DNA of 53,590 nucleotides from Solirubrobacterales bacterium (GCA_019244745.1 JAFASF010000255.1:1-53590); one strand, 5' to 3'. Counted from the stretch's first letter, positions 18,437 to 27,415 are shown. Notes: generated by a model not told the origin, from the letters alone. Program-made: numbers and translations.

Positions 18437-19794
18437 TTCGACGGGGCCGTGAGCAAGTCGCCGCACCCGCGCCGGTCGAGGGACATCACAGCCTCCCGCG
18501 CCTGCTCGCGGGGATGGACCCCGGCGGTGCGCCGATGTCGCTGGCCGAGCACGAGCGGATTCACGGACCGCTGCCGCAACCGAGCCCCCTCGAGCTGATC
18601 GAGGCCGTCGAGATGAGCGGGCTCCGCGGGCGAGGCGGTGCGGACTTCCCGACGGCTCGGAAACTGCGGGCGGTCGCGGCCGGCCGGCGCCCGAGCGCGG
18701 TGGTGGTCAACGGCAGCGAGACCGAGCCGGCGAGCGCGAAGGACCGGCTGCTCCTCTCGCGCCTTCCTCATCTGGTGCTCGACGGCGCCATGCTCGCCGC
18801 GATGGCCGTCGGGGCGAGAGAAGTGGTGGTCAAGCTAGGGGATGGCGCCGTGGGGTCATTCGACGCGCTGGAGGGTGCGGTTGCCGTCCGGGCAGCCGAT
18901 CCCGTCGGAATTCGGCTCGTCACAGGACCCGAGGGATACGTCGCCGGCGAGGAAAGTGCCGTGGTCCACCACCTGAACGGCGGCGCGCCGCTGCCGACCT
19001 TCGTGCCCCCCCGCCCGTTCGAGCGCGGCTATCGAGGCCGCCCGACGCTGATTCAGAACCCCGAGACGCTGGCTCAGATCGCGCTCGTCGCGCGGTTCGG
19101 CGCCTCCTGGTACCGGGAGCTCGGCACCCGGGCCGACCCTGGGTCGGCGCTCGTCACGATCTCCGGAGCGGTTTCAGAGCCCGGGGTGTACGAGCTGGCG
19201 TTCGGCACGCCGATGACCGATCTGCTCGATGCCGCCGGCGGCTCTACCGAGCCGCTCCAGGCGCTGTTGGTGGGCGGGTACTTCGGGACCTGGGTGGGGA
19301 GCCGCCGGGCGCTCGGTCTGCGGCTCGCGCGCGAGGATCTCCGTTCGGTCGGCTGTTCGCTCGGCTCCGGGGTGATCATCGCGCTCGGGGAGAGCTCCTG
19401 CGGTCTGCACGAGAGCGCCTACGTGATCGACTACCTCGCGCGTCAGTCGGCCGGTCAGTGCGGGCCGTGCGTGTTCGGCCTGCGGGCGATCGCCGACGCG
19501 GTGCTGGCGATGGCGGATGGTGTCGGAGGGGCGCGCGAGCGCGACCGGGTGCTGCGATGGACCTCGGAGGTACGCGGGCGCGGAGCCTGCCATCACCCGG
19601 ACGGCGCGGTCAGGTTCGTGGAAAGCGCGATGGATGTGTTCGGTGACGAGATCGAGGCGCATGCGCGCGTTCGCTGTACGGCGCCGCCGGCGGGCTTGCC
19701 TCTCGATGGCGGGGCGCCGGCGCGGCCGCGGAGGGCCGGACTCCGGCCTGGCGGACGGGGTGCGGGCCGGTTGCGAGGGGCGGCGCGGCGATGA
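18433..19794 (+). CDS. NuoF-like NADH dehydrogenase subunit (FMN/NADH + SLBB + 4Fe-4S)
   Basis: GLRGRGGADFPT, VNGSETEPASAKDR, SLBB (VTISGAVSEPGVYELAFG), SAGQCGPCVFGLR...CHHPDG cluster ligands. Confidence 0.88.
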   Translation: MIRRGREQVAAPAPVEGHHSLPRLLAGMDPGGAPMSLAEHERIHGPLPQPSPLELIEAVEMSGLRGRGGADFPTARKLRAVAAGRRPSAVVVNGSETEPASAKDRLLLSRLPHLVLDGAMLAAMAVGAREVVVKLGDGAVGSFDALEGAVAVRAADPVGIRLVTGPEGYVAGEESAVVHHLNGGAPLPTFVPPRPFERGYRGRPTLIQNPETLAQIALVARFGASWYRELGTRADPGSALVTISGAVSEPGVYELAFGTPMTDLLDAAGGSTEPLQALLVGGYFGTWVGSRRALGLRLAREDLRSVGCSLGSGVIIALGESSCGLHESAYVIDYLARQSAGQCGPCVFGLRAIADAVLAMADGVGGARERDRVLRWTSEVRGRGACHHPDGAVRFVESAMDVFGDEIEAHARVRCTAPPAGLPLDGGAPARPRRAGLRPGGRGAGRLRGAARR

Positions 19795-19844
19795 GCAGGC
19801 GCCTGCGCGTCAACCCGGTCATGTGCAAGGTCCGCGGGCGATGA
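19791..19844 (+). other. 17-codon mini-ORF, partial duplicate of the ferredoxin 5' end
   Basis: MSRRLRVNPVMCKVRGR* versus ferredoxin MSRRLRVNPIACEGHGL; 50-bp offset; overlaps NuoF-like stop (ATGA) and ferredoxin start (ATGA). Confidence 0.8.
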
Positions 19845-20041
19845 GCAGGCGCCTTCGCGTCAATCCGATCGCGTGCGAGGGCCACGGCCTGTGCGTGGAG
19901 CTGCTGCCCGAGCTGATCCGGCTCGACGACTGGGGTTACCCGATCCTCGACGACGCAGCGGTTCCGCCCGAGCTCGTGGGACTTGCCCGTCGTGCGGTCG
20001 ACGCCTGTCCGACGCTCGCGCTGATCCTCGACGACGAGTAG
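19841..20041 (+). CDS. Small ferredoxin (3Fe-4S type)
   Basis: CEGHGLC...RAVDACPTLALIL arrangement, 66 aa. Confidence 0.88.
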   Translation: MSRRLRVNPIACEGHGLCVELLPELIRLDDWGYPILDDAAVPPELVGLARRAVDACPTLALILDDE

Positions 20042-20162
20042 CTAACTGAGTTAGTTCCGCGAAGCGAGCCGGCCGCATGGCCCGACCGGTGTCGCGTTCG
20101 GATCCCGCGCATCTGGGCTTGCGACAGTTGCAGCGAGCTCCGCGTCCGGTTAGAGTCGCACC

Positions 20163-22796
20163 ATGCGGAGGTTTGGGGTTGTGCTCGCGTGCGTTTGCCT
20201 GTGCGCGGCAGTTCTGGCCGGTGGGGCTTCCGCAAAGGGGCGCGCAGTCAGGAACTGGCCGAACTCCCCTGTCCACCACCTGATCGGACTGCCGGCGCCG
20301 TCAACACCACCGACGTTCTCCGCGAATCTGCGGGGCGGCGTCGCGGTGACGGGAAACACGGTGGAGACGTGTCCGGAGAACGTCTCGGCCCACAAGAAGC
20401 GCGCGAGGCGACCCCGCCACACCCGTGGATCCCCCCGGGACAGTGAGTCGTGCGTCGACGCCAATAACAACGACCACAACATGGTTTACGTAAACGTCGA
20501 TCCCAGCCACGGGCACTTCAACTCGAGCTCGGCGACATTGACGGTTCCCGCGGGCGCACAGGTCGTGCGGGCCTACCTGTACTGGGGCGCGGACCTGTCG
20601 CGGGGAGTCAACCGGCCCGGCGCTTCTAACTTCAATCCCAGCCTGCCGACGAACGGCCCCGGCGACGACGCGCCCGGTGGCGGTGATCCCCAGACCAACA
20701 CGCTCTGGACACAGGCGCAGCTCCAGGTCGGATCGGGTGCGGCGTTCACGACGGCCAACGCCACCCCATCGGGGGCGACCCAGGCGATCCCGAGCTGGTA
20801 CAGCCAGCCTAACAACGCTCCCGGGTGGGCCTACCAAGCTCGCGCGGACGTCACTGATCAGCTCCAACTTGGCCTCCTGTCGAGGACGCACCGGACGCGG
20901 TCCGGGAGGTCGCAGCTGACCGTGACGGTCGCGGACGTGCAGGCGGGGCGAGGCTACAACCGTTACGCCGGCTGGACGCTGATGGTGATCTGGGAGAGCC
21001 CGTCGACCCCGTTCAGGAATATCACCCTGTTCGACGGCTTCGAGTACGTGCAGGTGGAAGGCGGCCAGCAGCTCGTCGTCGGCCCGCTTGACTTCACCGG
21101 CTTCACCACCCCCTCCACGGGTCCCGTCGACGCCCAGGTCACGGTGTGGGCATACGAGGGAGACCGCGCGATCACCGGCGACTATCTCGCGCTGAAGAGT
21201 CCCATCACCGACACGTGCGTGGGAATGCCGCATCTGTCAGATGCGCTCCACGATCCCGACAACTTCTTCAACAGCACGATCTCGACCGGCGGCGTCGATA
21301 TCGGCGGCCGTACCCCCTTCTACAGCAACCAGCTCGGATTCGACCAGGCCACACTCGCCCTGCCCGAAGGCACGATCCGGAACGGTGCGACGAACGCGTC
21401 GGTCTGCCTGGGAACCATCGGCGACACGTACTTCTTCGGCGGACTGGTGTTTCAGTCGCTGATCCGCGCGCCCAACGTCGAGATCAGCAAGGTCGCCGAT
21501 CGCTCGAGTGCCGGGCCCGGCGACACGGTCACGTACACCACAAGCGTCACGAACCCGCAGCGAAGCCCCGACGACCCGCTTGGTCCGACCGCGACGGCGA
21601 CCAATGTGACGGTCACCGACCCGCTCCCCTCAGGGCTCCACTTCAGCGGCTTTATCGGCAGTCCTCCGTGCACGTTCAACGCCGCCACCAACACGATCGA
21701 CTGCGACGTCGGTAACCTGGCGCCCGACGGCACGTTCACCTACTCGTTCACCGCCACCGTCGACGCGTCCGCGGAGGGACCTGCGCCGAATCCGATCATC
21801 AACGCGGGGTGCTTTTCGGCGGGCTCCGCGGATCTCCCAGGCCAGATCTTCACCGGCTGCGACCGCGTTACTGTCATCGTTCCGCCAACGCCCCCGCCAC
21901 CTCAGCCGGCCGATCTCGGGGTGGTCAAAACCGTCTCCGCCGACACGGTCGCGCCGGGCAACGCACTGACCTGGAAAGTGGTCGGAACCAACTACGGGCC
22001 GGCCACGTCGACGGGCTTCGTCCTCGCCGACCAGTTGCCGCCCGGCGTCGCGTTCGTCAGCGCGAGCGCGAGTCCGCAGCTGACGTGCACGACGCCACCG
22101 GTCGGCGGGAATGGTGCGGTGACCTGTACCGCGCCGAGCGTGCCGCCCACACCCGCTTCGGGCTCGTCGTTGACGCTGACGATCGTCGCCACGGTTCCGG
22201 CCGACACGCCCGACGGAATCCTGCTCCAGAACATCGCCACGGTTCGCGGCGACCAGCCGGAGCCCGTCCCGGATCCGCATCCCAACCGCGCCGAGACGGT
22301 GACCCGCGTTGTGGTACCCGATCAGCCGATCCCGCCTCCGCCACCGCTGCCCCCGGGTCCAATCGGACCACCGACACCACCCATCCCGCCGCCGCCCGAG
22401 CCCCCGACGCCAGACGTCTTCACGGCACGGCTCACCTTGCACAAGAGCGTATCCCCTTCGGTCGCGTCGCAGGGCTCCACGGTGGCGGTCACGCTCCGTG
22501 TCGCCAACATCACTGAGGTTTCCGCGTTGAAGGTGCGTGTCTGCGACACACTGCCGACGGGGCTGACCGTCGCCTCCGCGCCGGGCTTCCACGTGACTGG
22601 CCGCAACCTGTGCAAGTCGATCGGCACTCTCCAGCCCGTGGCCAGCAAGACGTTGCGCTTCATCGTTCGCGTGGGGGCAGTAGCCGGATCGCGGCTCACG
22701 AACCATGCCACCGCCACCGCAAGCAACGCCAGAACGGTCCGCGCCCGGGCGGTGGTTCGAGTGACGGCTCCGCCACCGCCGTCCGGGAAGGGTTGA
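20163..22796 (+). CDS. Large secreted DUF11-repeat surface protein with Pro-rich linker
   Basis: Signal peptide; GWTLMVIWESPSTPFRNITLFDGF; repeated DUF11 units (VEISKVADRSSAGPGDTVTYTTSVTN, LGVVKTVSADTVAPGNALTWKVVGTN, LTLHKSVSPSVASQGSTVAVTLRV). Confidence 0.85.
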   Translation: MRRFGVVLACVCLCAAVLAGGASAKGRAVRNWPNSPVHHLIGLPAPSTPPTFSANLRGGVAVTGNTVETCPENVSAHKKRARRPRHTRGSPRDSESCVDANNNDHNMVYVNVDPSHGHFNSSSATLTVPAGAQVVRAYLYWGADLSRGVNRPGASNFNPSLPTNGPGDDAPGGGDPQTNTLWTQAQLQVGSGAAFTTANATPSGATQAIPSWYSQPNNAPGWAYQARADVTDQLQLGLLSRTHRTRSGRSQLTVTVADVQAGRGYNRYAGWTLMVIWESPSTPFRNITLFDGFEYVQVEGGQQLVVGPLDFTGFTTPSTGPVDAQVTVWAYEGDRAITGDYLALKSPITDTCVGMPHLSDALHDPDNFFNSTISTGGVDIGGRTPFYSNQLGFDQATLALPEGTIRNGATNASVCLGTIGDTYFFGGLVFQSLIRAPNVEISKVADRSSAGPGDTVTYTTSVTNPQRSPDDPLGPTATATNVTVTDPLPSGLHFSGFIGSPPCTFNAATNTIDCDVGNLAPDGTFTYSFTATVDASAEGPAPNPIINAGCFSAGSADLPGQIFTGCDRVTVIVPPTPPPPQPADLGVVKTVSADTVAPGNALTWKVVGTNYGPATSTGFVLADQLPPGVAFVSASASPQLTCTTPPVGGNGAVTCTAPSVPPTPASGSSLTLTIVATVPADTPDGILLQNIATVRGDQPEPVPDPHPNRAETVTRVVVPDQPIPPPPPLPPGPIGPPTPPIPPPPEPPTPDVFTARLTLHKSVSPSVASQGSTVAVTLRVANITEVSALKVRVCDTLPTGLTVASAPGFHVTGRNLCKSIGTLQPVASKTLRFIVRVGAVAGSRLTNHATATASNARTVRARAVVRVTAPPPPSGKG

Positions 22797-22831
22797 CGCC
22801 TCCGCCACCGCCGTCCGGGAAGGGTTGACGC
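22768..22831 (+). repeat. Perfect 32-bp tandem duplication spanning the DUF11 gene stop codon
   Basis: CTCCGCCACCGCCGTCCGGGAAGGGTTGACGC at 22768-22799 and 22800-22831. Confidence 0.95.
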
Positions 22832-22930
22832 CCGACCCCCGACGTCCGAGGTTCCCGATGAGCTATCGGGACTAGTGTGTCGCGCCGTCGATGCGTGCCC
22901 GACGCCAGGGCCGATCCTGACGAGGAGTGA
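22832..22930 (+). pseudogene. Relic of a ferredoxin 3' end
   Basis: Translates to PPTSEVPDELSGLVCRAVDACPTPGPILTRSD, aligning with LDDAAVPPELVGLARRAVDACPTLALILDDE of the intact ferredoxin at 19841-20041. Confidence 0.8.
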
Positions 22931-22984
22931 CGGTCGAGACATCCAGGGGGCTCGGAGTATTCGTGCCCGGCCCCCGGCGACCTG

Positions 22985-23746
22985 TCAGCTGATCTGCACC
23001 GGCGTACCCGGCAGCCGGTCTACGCCAACTGTGGCCACCAGCCAGTCGATCGCGTCATTCGCGAGCCGAATGCATCCGTGACTGCGGGCAGACCCGAGCG
23101 GATCGAGGAGGCTCGCTCCTCCCCGTCCGTGGATCCCAACCGTTCCGTCACCGCCGTCGAACTGCTGCAAGACATCGCTGTGACCTGTCAACTCGAGGAC
23201 CCAACTGCCGAGGAAATCGTTCGGGTGCCACGGTATCGCCCACACGATCGCAAATAGGCCGAGCGGAGTCGGTGTACTTGGCTTCCCGACGACAACGCTC
23301 AGCGTACGAACGGATGCTCCCCCCCGAAGCAGGGTGAGCGTGCGCCGGCCCCTCGAGACTTGGACGCGCCAGGGGGTCTTCTCGACGACGACGTTGTTGG
23401 CGTTCACCCAGCCGGCTGCGCCGTTGGGTCGCCAGGGAAGCCGGAGTCGCAACCAGCAACGGTCATCGGCGACACGCGGGCGCGCCACGACCAGCAGCCA
23501 CGGCGCATCTGTCGGCGCCAGCCAGCGCGCGGGACCGATGCTCTTCCCAGGTAGGCGGTAAAAGACCGCGGTGCGCGCTTCGATGCCGGCGCGCCAGGCC
23601 ACGGTGCGCGTGGGCCCGGCGACAGACGCTCGGCCCAGCACGTTCGTGCATCCGAAGTCTGTGGCCTCGGCGTTGCCGACCGGCAGTGCGGCAGCGGACG
23701 CGAACACAAACCACACCACGACAAAGGTCCACCGCGCAGTCCACAT
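22985..23746 (-). CDS. L,D-transpeptidase (YkuD domain), secreted
   Basis: Signal-like N-terminus; catalytic motif VGIHGRGGASLLDPLGSARSHGCIRLANDAIDWLV. Confidence 0.93.
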   Translation of the reverse strand: MWTARWTFVVVWFVFASAAALPVGNAEATDFGCTNVLGRASVAGPTRTVAWRAGIEARTAVFYRLPGKSIGPARWLAPTDAPWLLVVARPRVADDRCWLRLRLPWRPNGAAGWVNANNVVVEKTPWRVQVSRGRRTLTLLRGGASVRTLSVVVGKPSTPTPLGLFAIVWAIPWHPNDFLGSWVLELTGHSDVLQQFDGGDGTVGIHGRGGASLLDPLGSARSHGCIRLANDAIDWLVATVGVDRLPGTPVQIS

Positions 23747-24004
23747 CGCCAGCGCGAACGTTATCTCACCGCCGCAGAACCGAGGAATGGGTCGATTTGA
23801 TTAGGTGTATGTAGCGCCTGTGGCGTTCCGAACCGTTTCGGGGGTTGTCCCGGCTCTACGACGCGCACGAGTGAGGCCTAAAAGGCGCCGTGTCCCTCGG
23901 CCACGGCACGACTGTGTGCCGGGTGCGCGACATCGTCAATGTTCCGATCTCGAGCGAAAGGTTCTCGCGCTGAGCAGGGGTTCATGTTGTAAGCTCCTGC
24001 CTCT

Positions 24005-26575
24005 ATGTGTCGCCGGAGGTGGCGCCTAGCAGTTCTCCTGGTGCTGGGGATGGCTGCCCTCCTGTTGGAGGTTGTTCCTGCCGGCGCGGTCGTTCGTCCC
24101 AGGCCACCCGCGTTGCGATCGACGGTACGGAGCAACACCGATTTCATTATGAGCGGCGTCGGCCACGGCCGCGGGGTCACCGGGTTCATTGCCAATCCTG
24201 GCTCTGACTTCGACCCGGTTGCCGACGGCTATCCTGCGAGCAATCCGACCTCGGAGTTCACCCCCAAGGACGAGGGCTTCGCGGGCATCATCCATGGCAC
24301 GCCGGTCGGCGGCGGCGCGACGCTCAACCTGTACTGCATCGACATTTTGACCGTGACGTTTGCCGGCCTTGGTTACGAGCTCGGCACCTGGGACGCGTCC
24401 GGCGTCCCCAACGTGGGCTACGTAGCCCGGCTGCTGAACGACTACTACCCCAACACCAACGAGCCTTCCACGTTCCCCGACGGCACGCAGATGACTCGCG
24501 ATGAGATGGCCGCCGCCGTGCAGGCGGCCATCTGGTTCTTCACCGACCGCTACGTGATAAACACATCCATGGGCCAATTTCGCGCGGCCGTGGTCGACAT
24601 CGTGGACGCCGTCATCAAAGATGGGCCGCTGATCGAGCCGCCACCGCCCAGCCTCACCCTCACCCCCGGGAGCGTCAGCGGCCCCCGTAGGGTGCTCGGG
24701 CCGTTCACGGTCGCGACCAACCACCCACCCGCCACCGTCACCGCCACGGGCGCGACGATGTACTCGAACGCGGCAGGCACGACTCTGCTCGGGGACGGAA
24801 CCACGGCCATGGTGCCGGACGGCCAGCACATCTGGTTGCGCTCCACGGGTCCATCGACCGCCGCGCTCCAGGCCACCTCGACGGCCACCGTCCCCAGCGG
24901 CAACGTTTACCTCTACGACGGCAACGCCGATGTCAACGACGCCCAGAGGCTCATCCTGGCCCGGACGACCGAGTTGAAAACCACCGTCTACGCGACCGCC
25001 GAGTTCCTGCCCTTCGGCAAGCTGGTCGTGAAGAAGACGATCGCGGGGCCAGCGGCCGGGTCGCAGGGGCGAGTGGTCATCCGCGCGCGGTGCGATGACG
25101 GCGTGAGGAGGCCTAACTTCATCATTCCCGCCGGTACGCATGCCGGCACGAGCTCGCGCACCTACCGTCACATCGCGGCGGGAACGACGTGCACCGTCAC
25201 CGAGACATCCAACGGGAGCACCACTACTACAGAAGTGGTGGTAAGGGGGGACGGGCAGGAGGTGACCATCCCCAAAGGGCGGACAAAGACGGTCAAGCTC
25301 AAGGATATCTATCGCTTCGTCCCCGGCTCGCTGCTCGTGAGGAAGACGATCGCCGGTCCGGGCGCGGGCCAGCAAGGTGAGATCACGATCCACACGGTGT
25401 GCAATGGCACCGCCTTGGCCCCAGACTTCGCGATTGCCGCGGGGGCTCCCGCGGGTGAGCACACCAAGCAATACGATCGCATCCGCGTTCCGGCCAAGTG
25501 CACGGTCACGGAGACCGCGGACGGGCACACCAGCGCGGTGTCCGTCGTCGTCGAGGGGAGCGGGCAGACGGTTTCCATCCCGCCCGGGGATGTCGCTGAA
25601 GCGGACATCAGCGACACCTATGCGCTCGTCCCCGGCCAGCTGGAGGTGACGAAGACCATTGCCGGTCCCGCCGCGGGCTCGCAGGGAGAGGTGGTTATCC
25701 ACACGCTCTGCAACGGCGCCGTCCTGACCCCCGACTTCGTCATCCCAGCTGGGGCCACGGGCGACCAGTCGCACATCTATTCAGGTATCGCCACTCCGGC
25801 CAGCTGCGTGGTCACTGAGACCGCGGACGGGGCAACCAGCGCCGTGTCGGTCGTCGTTACCGGCAGCCCGCAGACCACGACGATCTCGCCCGGCGGGGCT
25901 GGGGCCGCGCACATCACCGACACCTACGGCGCGATGCCCGGCTCGCTGCTCGTTACCAAGACCATCGCTGGTCCGCTCGCCGGCCACCAGGGGCCGGTCA
26001 CGATCCACGTGGTCTGCAACGGCACCGCCCTATCGCCGGACTTCGTGATCGCATCGGGGACCTCGGCCGGAAGCGTGTCGCACAGTTTCGACGGAATCCC
26101 GGCCGGCTCGGTATGCACCGTCACCGAGACTACGGACGGCAGTAACGACGCGGCGACGGCGACCGTGTCCGGCGATGACCAGGCGGTGACCATTCCGGCG
26201 GGCAGGGTGGTATCGGTGAGCTTGAGCGACGTGTACGAGGGCAGAACCGGCTCGCTGAAGGTGACCAAGACCATCACCGGACCGGCCGCCGGCCAGCACG
26301 GTCGGATCGCCATCCTGGTGGCGTGTGGCGGTTCGCTCAACGACTTCACCTTCCTCATCGGGGCCCGCACCGGTCCCGGTTCTGTCTCGCGCCATTTCGA
26401 CAATATCCCGGCCGGATCCCGCTGCACGGTCACCGAGCTCGTGGACGGCCACACTCACAACGTGGCCGTGGTCGCAACCGGAAGGCACACGACGGTGACA
26501 ATCGGCGCCAACACTAGCGCTACCGCTCATATCACTGACAGCTTTATCCCGCATAGGGTGCCGGTGACCGGCTAA
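24005..26575 (+). CDS. Thioester-domain (TQXA-type) adhesin with five DUF5979-like repeats
   Basis: LNLYCIDI ... AAAVQAAIWFFTDRY thioester Cys/Gln pair; five ~103-aa repeats (xVxKTIAGPxAG..C..F.I..G......CTVTE.xDG....ITDTY). Confidence 0.88.
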   Translation: MCRRRWRLAVLLVLGMAALLLEVVPAGAVVRPRPPALRSTVRSNTDFIMSGVGHGRGVTGFIANPGSDFDPVADGYPASNPTSEFTPKDEGFAGIIHGTPVGGGATLNLYCIDILTVTFAGLGYELGTWDASGVPNVGYVARLLNDYYPNTNEPSTFPDGTQMTRDEMAAAVQAAIWFFTDRYVINTSMGQFRAAVVDIVDAVIKDGPLIEPPPPSLTLTPGSVSGPRRVLGPFTVATNHPPATVTATGATMYSNAAGTTLLGDGTTAMVPDGQHIWLRSTGPSTAALQATSTATVPSGNVYLYDGNADVNDAQRLILARTTELKTTVYATAEFLPFGKLVVKKTIAGPAAGSQGRVVIRARCDDGVRRPNFIIPAGTHAGTSSRTYRHIAAGTTCTVTETSNGSTTTTEVVVRGDGQEVTIPKGRTKTVKLKDIYRFVPGSLLVRKTIAGPGAGQQGEITIHTVCNGTALAPDFAIAAGAPAGEHTKQYDRIRVPAKCTVTETADGHTSAVSVVVEGSGQTVSIPPGDVAEADISDTYALVPGQLEVTKTIAGPAAGSQGEVVIHTLCNGAVLTPDFVIPAGATGDQSHIYSGIATPASCVVTETADGATSAVSVVVTGSPQTTTISPGGAGAAHITDTYGAMPGSLLVTKTIAGPLAGHQGPVTIHVVCNGTALSPDFVIASGTSAGSVSHSFDGIPAGSVCTVTETTDGSNDAATATVSGDDQAVTIPAGRVVSVSLSDVYEGRTGSLKVTKTITGPAAGQHGRIAILVACGGSLNDFTFLIGARTGPGSVSRHFDNIPAGSRCTVTELVDGHTHNVAVVATGRHTTVTIGANTSATAHITDSFIPHRVPVTG
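25013..26557 (+). repeat. Five tandem ~309-bp protein-coding repeats
   Basis: Unit starts about 25013, 25322, 25631, 25937, 26246; conserved K, E, D and a Cys pair in each. Confidence 0.9.
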
Positions 26576-26701
26576 CGTGGACTAACCCGGAGTTTGTTGC
26601 GACACCCGGGGTGATCTTGGAGTGGGGATCTTGAATGGACGGCCCCGCCAGCTGGCGGCCCGGTCCGTGTCAAAGCTCGGTGGTTTCGACAATAACGGAC
26701 G

Positions 26702-27295
26702 CTAGCGCCCGTCTTCGAGGTGCGCCCGGGGGCCGGGCTCGACTGAACCGGGCGACTGGAGCTGCGCCGGCGGCCGGGGACGAGCGGGCGGGTCTTCGCC
26801 GGCGAGGTTCAGTTCCAGCTGCCACCAGCCGACGTCCCACCACCGCCCGAACTTGAAGCCGATCCGCTGATATATCCCGACCGGAGCGAAGCCGAGTGAC
26901 TCATGCAGTCCGACGCTGGCCTCGTTCGGCAACGTGATGCCTGCGCATGCGACGTAGAAGCCCTGGCGAACGAGCAGATCGAACAGGGCCGTATACAGCG
27001 CGCGGGCGATGCCGCGGCGGTGATACGCCGGGTCGACGTACACGGTCACGTCGGTCGCCCATCGGTACGCCGCCCGCTCGCGGTGCAGCGTGGCGTAGGC
27101 GAATCCGGGAAGTTCGCCATCCATTTCGGCCACCAGCCACGGGTGCGTACGCGAGATCCGCTTAATCCTCTGCGCGAACTCGTCCGCGTCAGGGGGTTCC
27201 TCCTCGAGCGAGACGACCGTGTCGCGGACGAACGGGGCGTAGAGCTCCGCGCACCGGGCGGCGTCTCGGTCGGGGTCGGCGTGGCGGATGAGCAC
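26702..27295 (-). CDS. GNAT family N-acetyltransferase (phosphinothricin-acetyltransferase-like)
   Basis: IRHADPDRDAARCAELYAPFVRDTVVSLEEEPP, TVYVDPAYHRRGIARALYTALFDLL, GFAPVGIYQRIGFKFGRWWDVGWWQLEL; GTG start favoured (ORF open to 27400). Confidence 0.88.
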   Translation of the reverse strand: MLIRHADPDRDAARCAELYAPFVRDTVVSLEEEPPDADEFAQRIKRISRTHPWLVAEMDGELPGFAYATLHRERAAYRWATDVTVYVDPAYHRRGIARALYTALFDLLVRQGFYVACAGITLPNEASVGLHESLGFAPVGIYQRIGFKFGRWWDVGWWQLELNLAGEDPPARPRPPAQLQSPGSVEPGPRAHLEDGR

Positions 27296-27415
27296 GCTTC
27301 GCAATGTAGTGATGGGCTCGCCCAGCTCGGACGGCCCGCCATCTGGATTCACACCGGGTGTCCGAGATTTGCCGCCAATATCGCGGCCTATTTCGAACAC
27401 CCCAGCTCGCCACCG

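Noticed and set aside
22768-22930. Readthrough of the DUF11 UGA into the ferredoxin relic frame
   Set aside because: The frames happen to line up after the 32-bp duplication, but the relic has diverged and there is no recoding signal; treated as coincidence.
25013-26557. Possible CRISPR or non-coding satellite array
   Set aside because: Repeats are ~309 bp, diverged and in frame in one protein; no short direct repeats with unique spacers.
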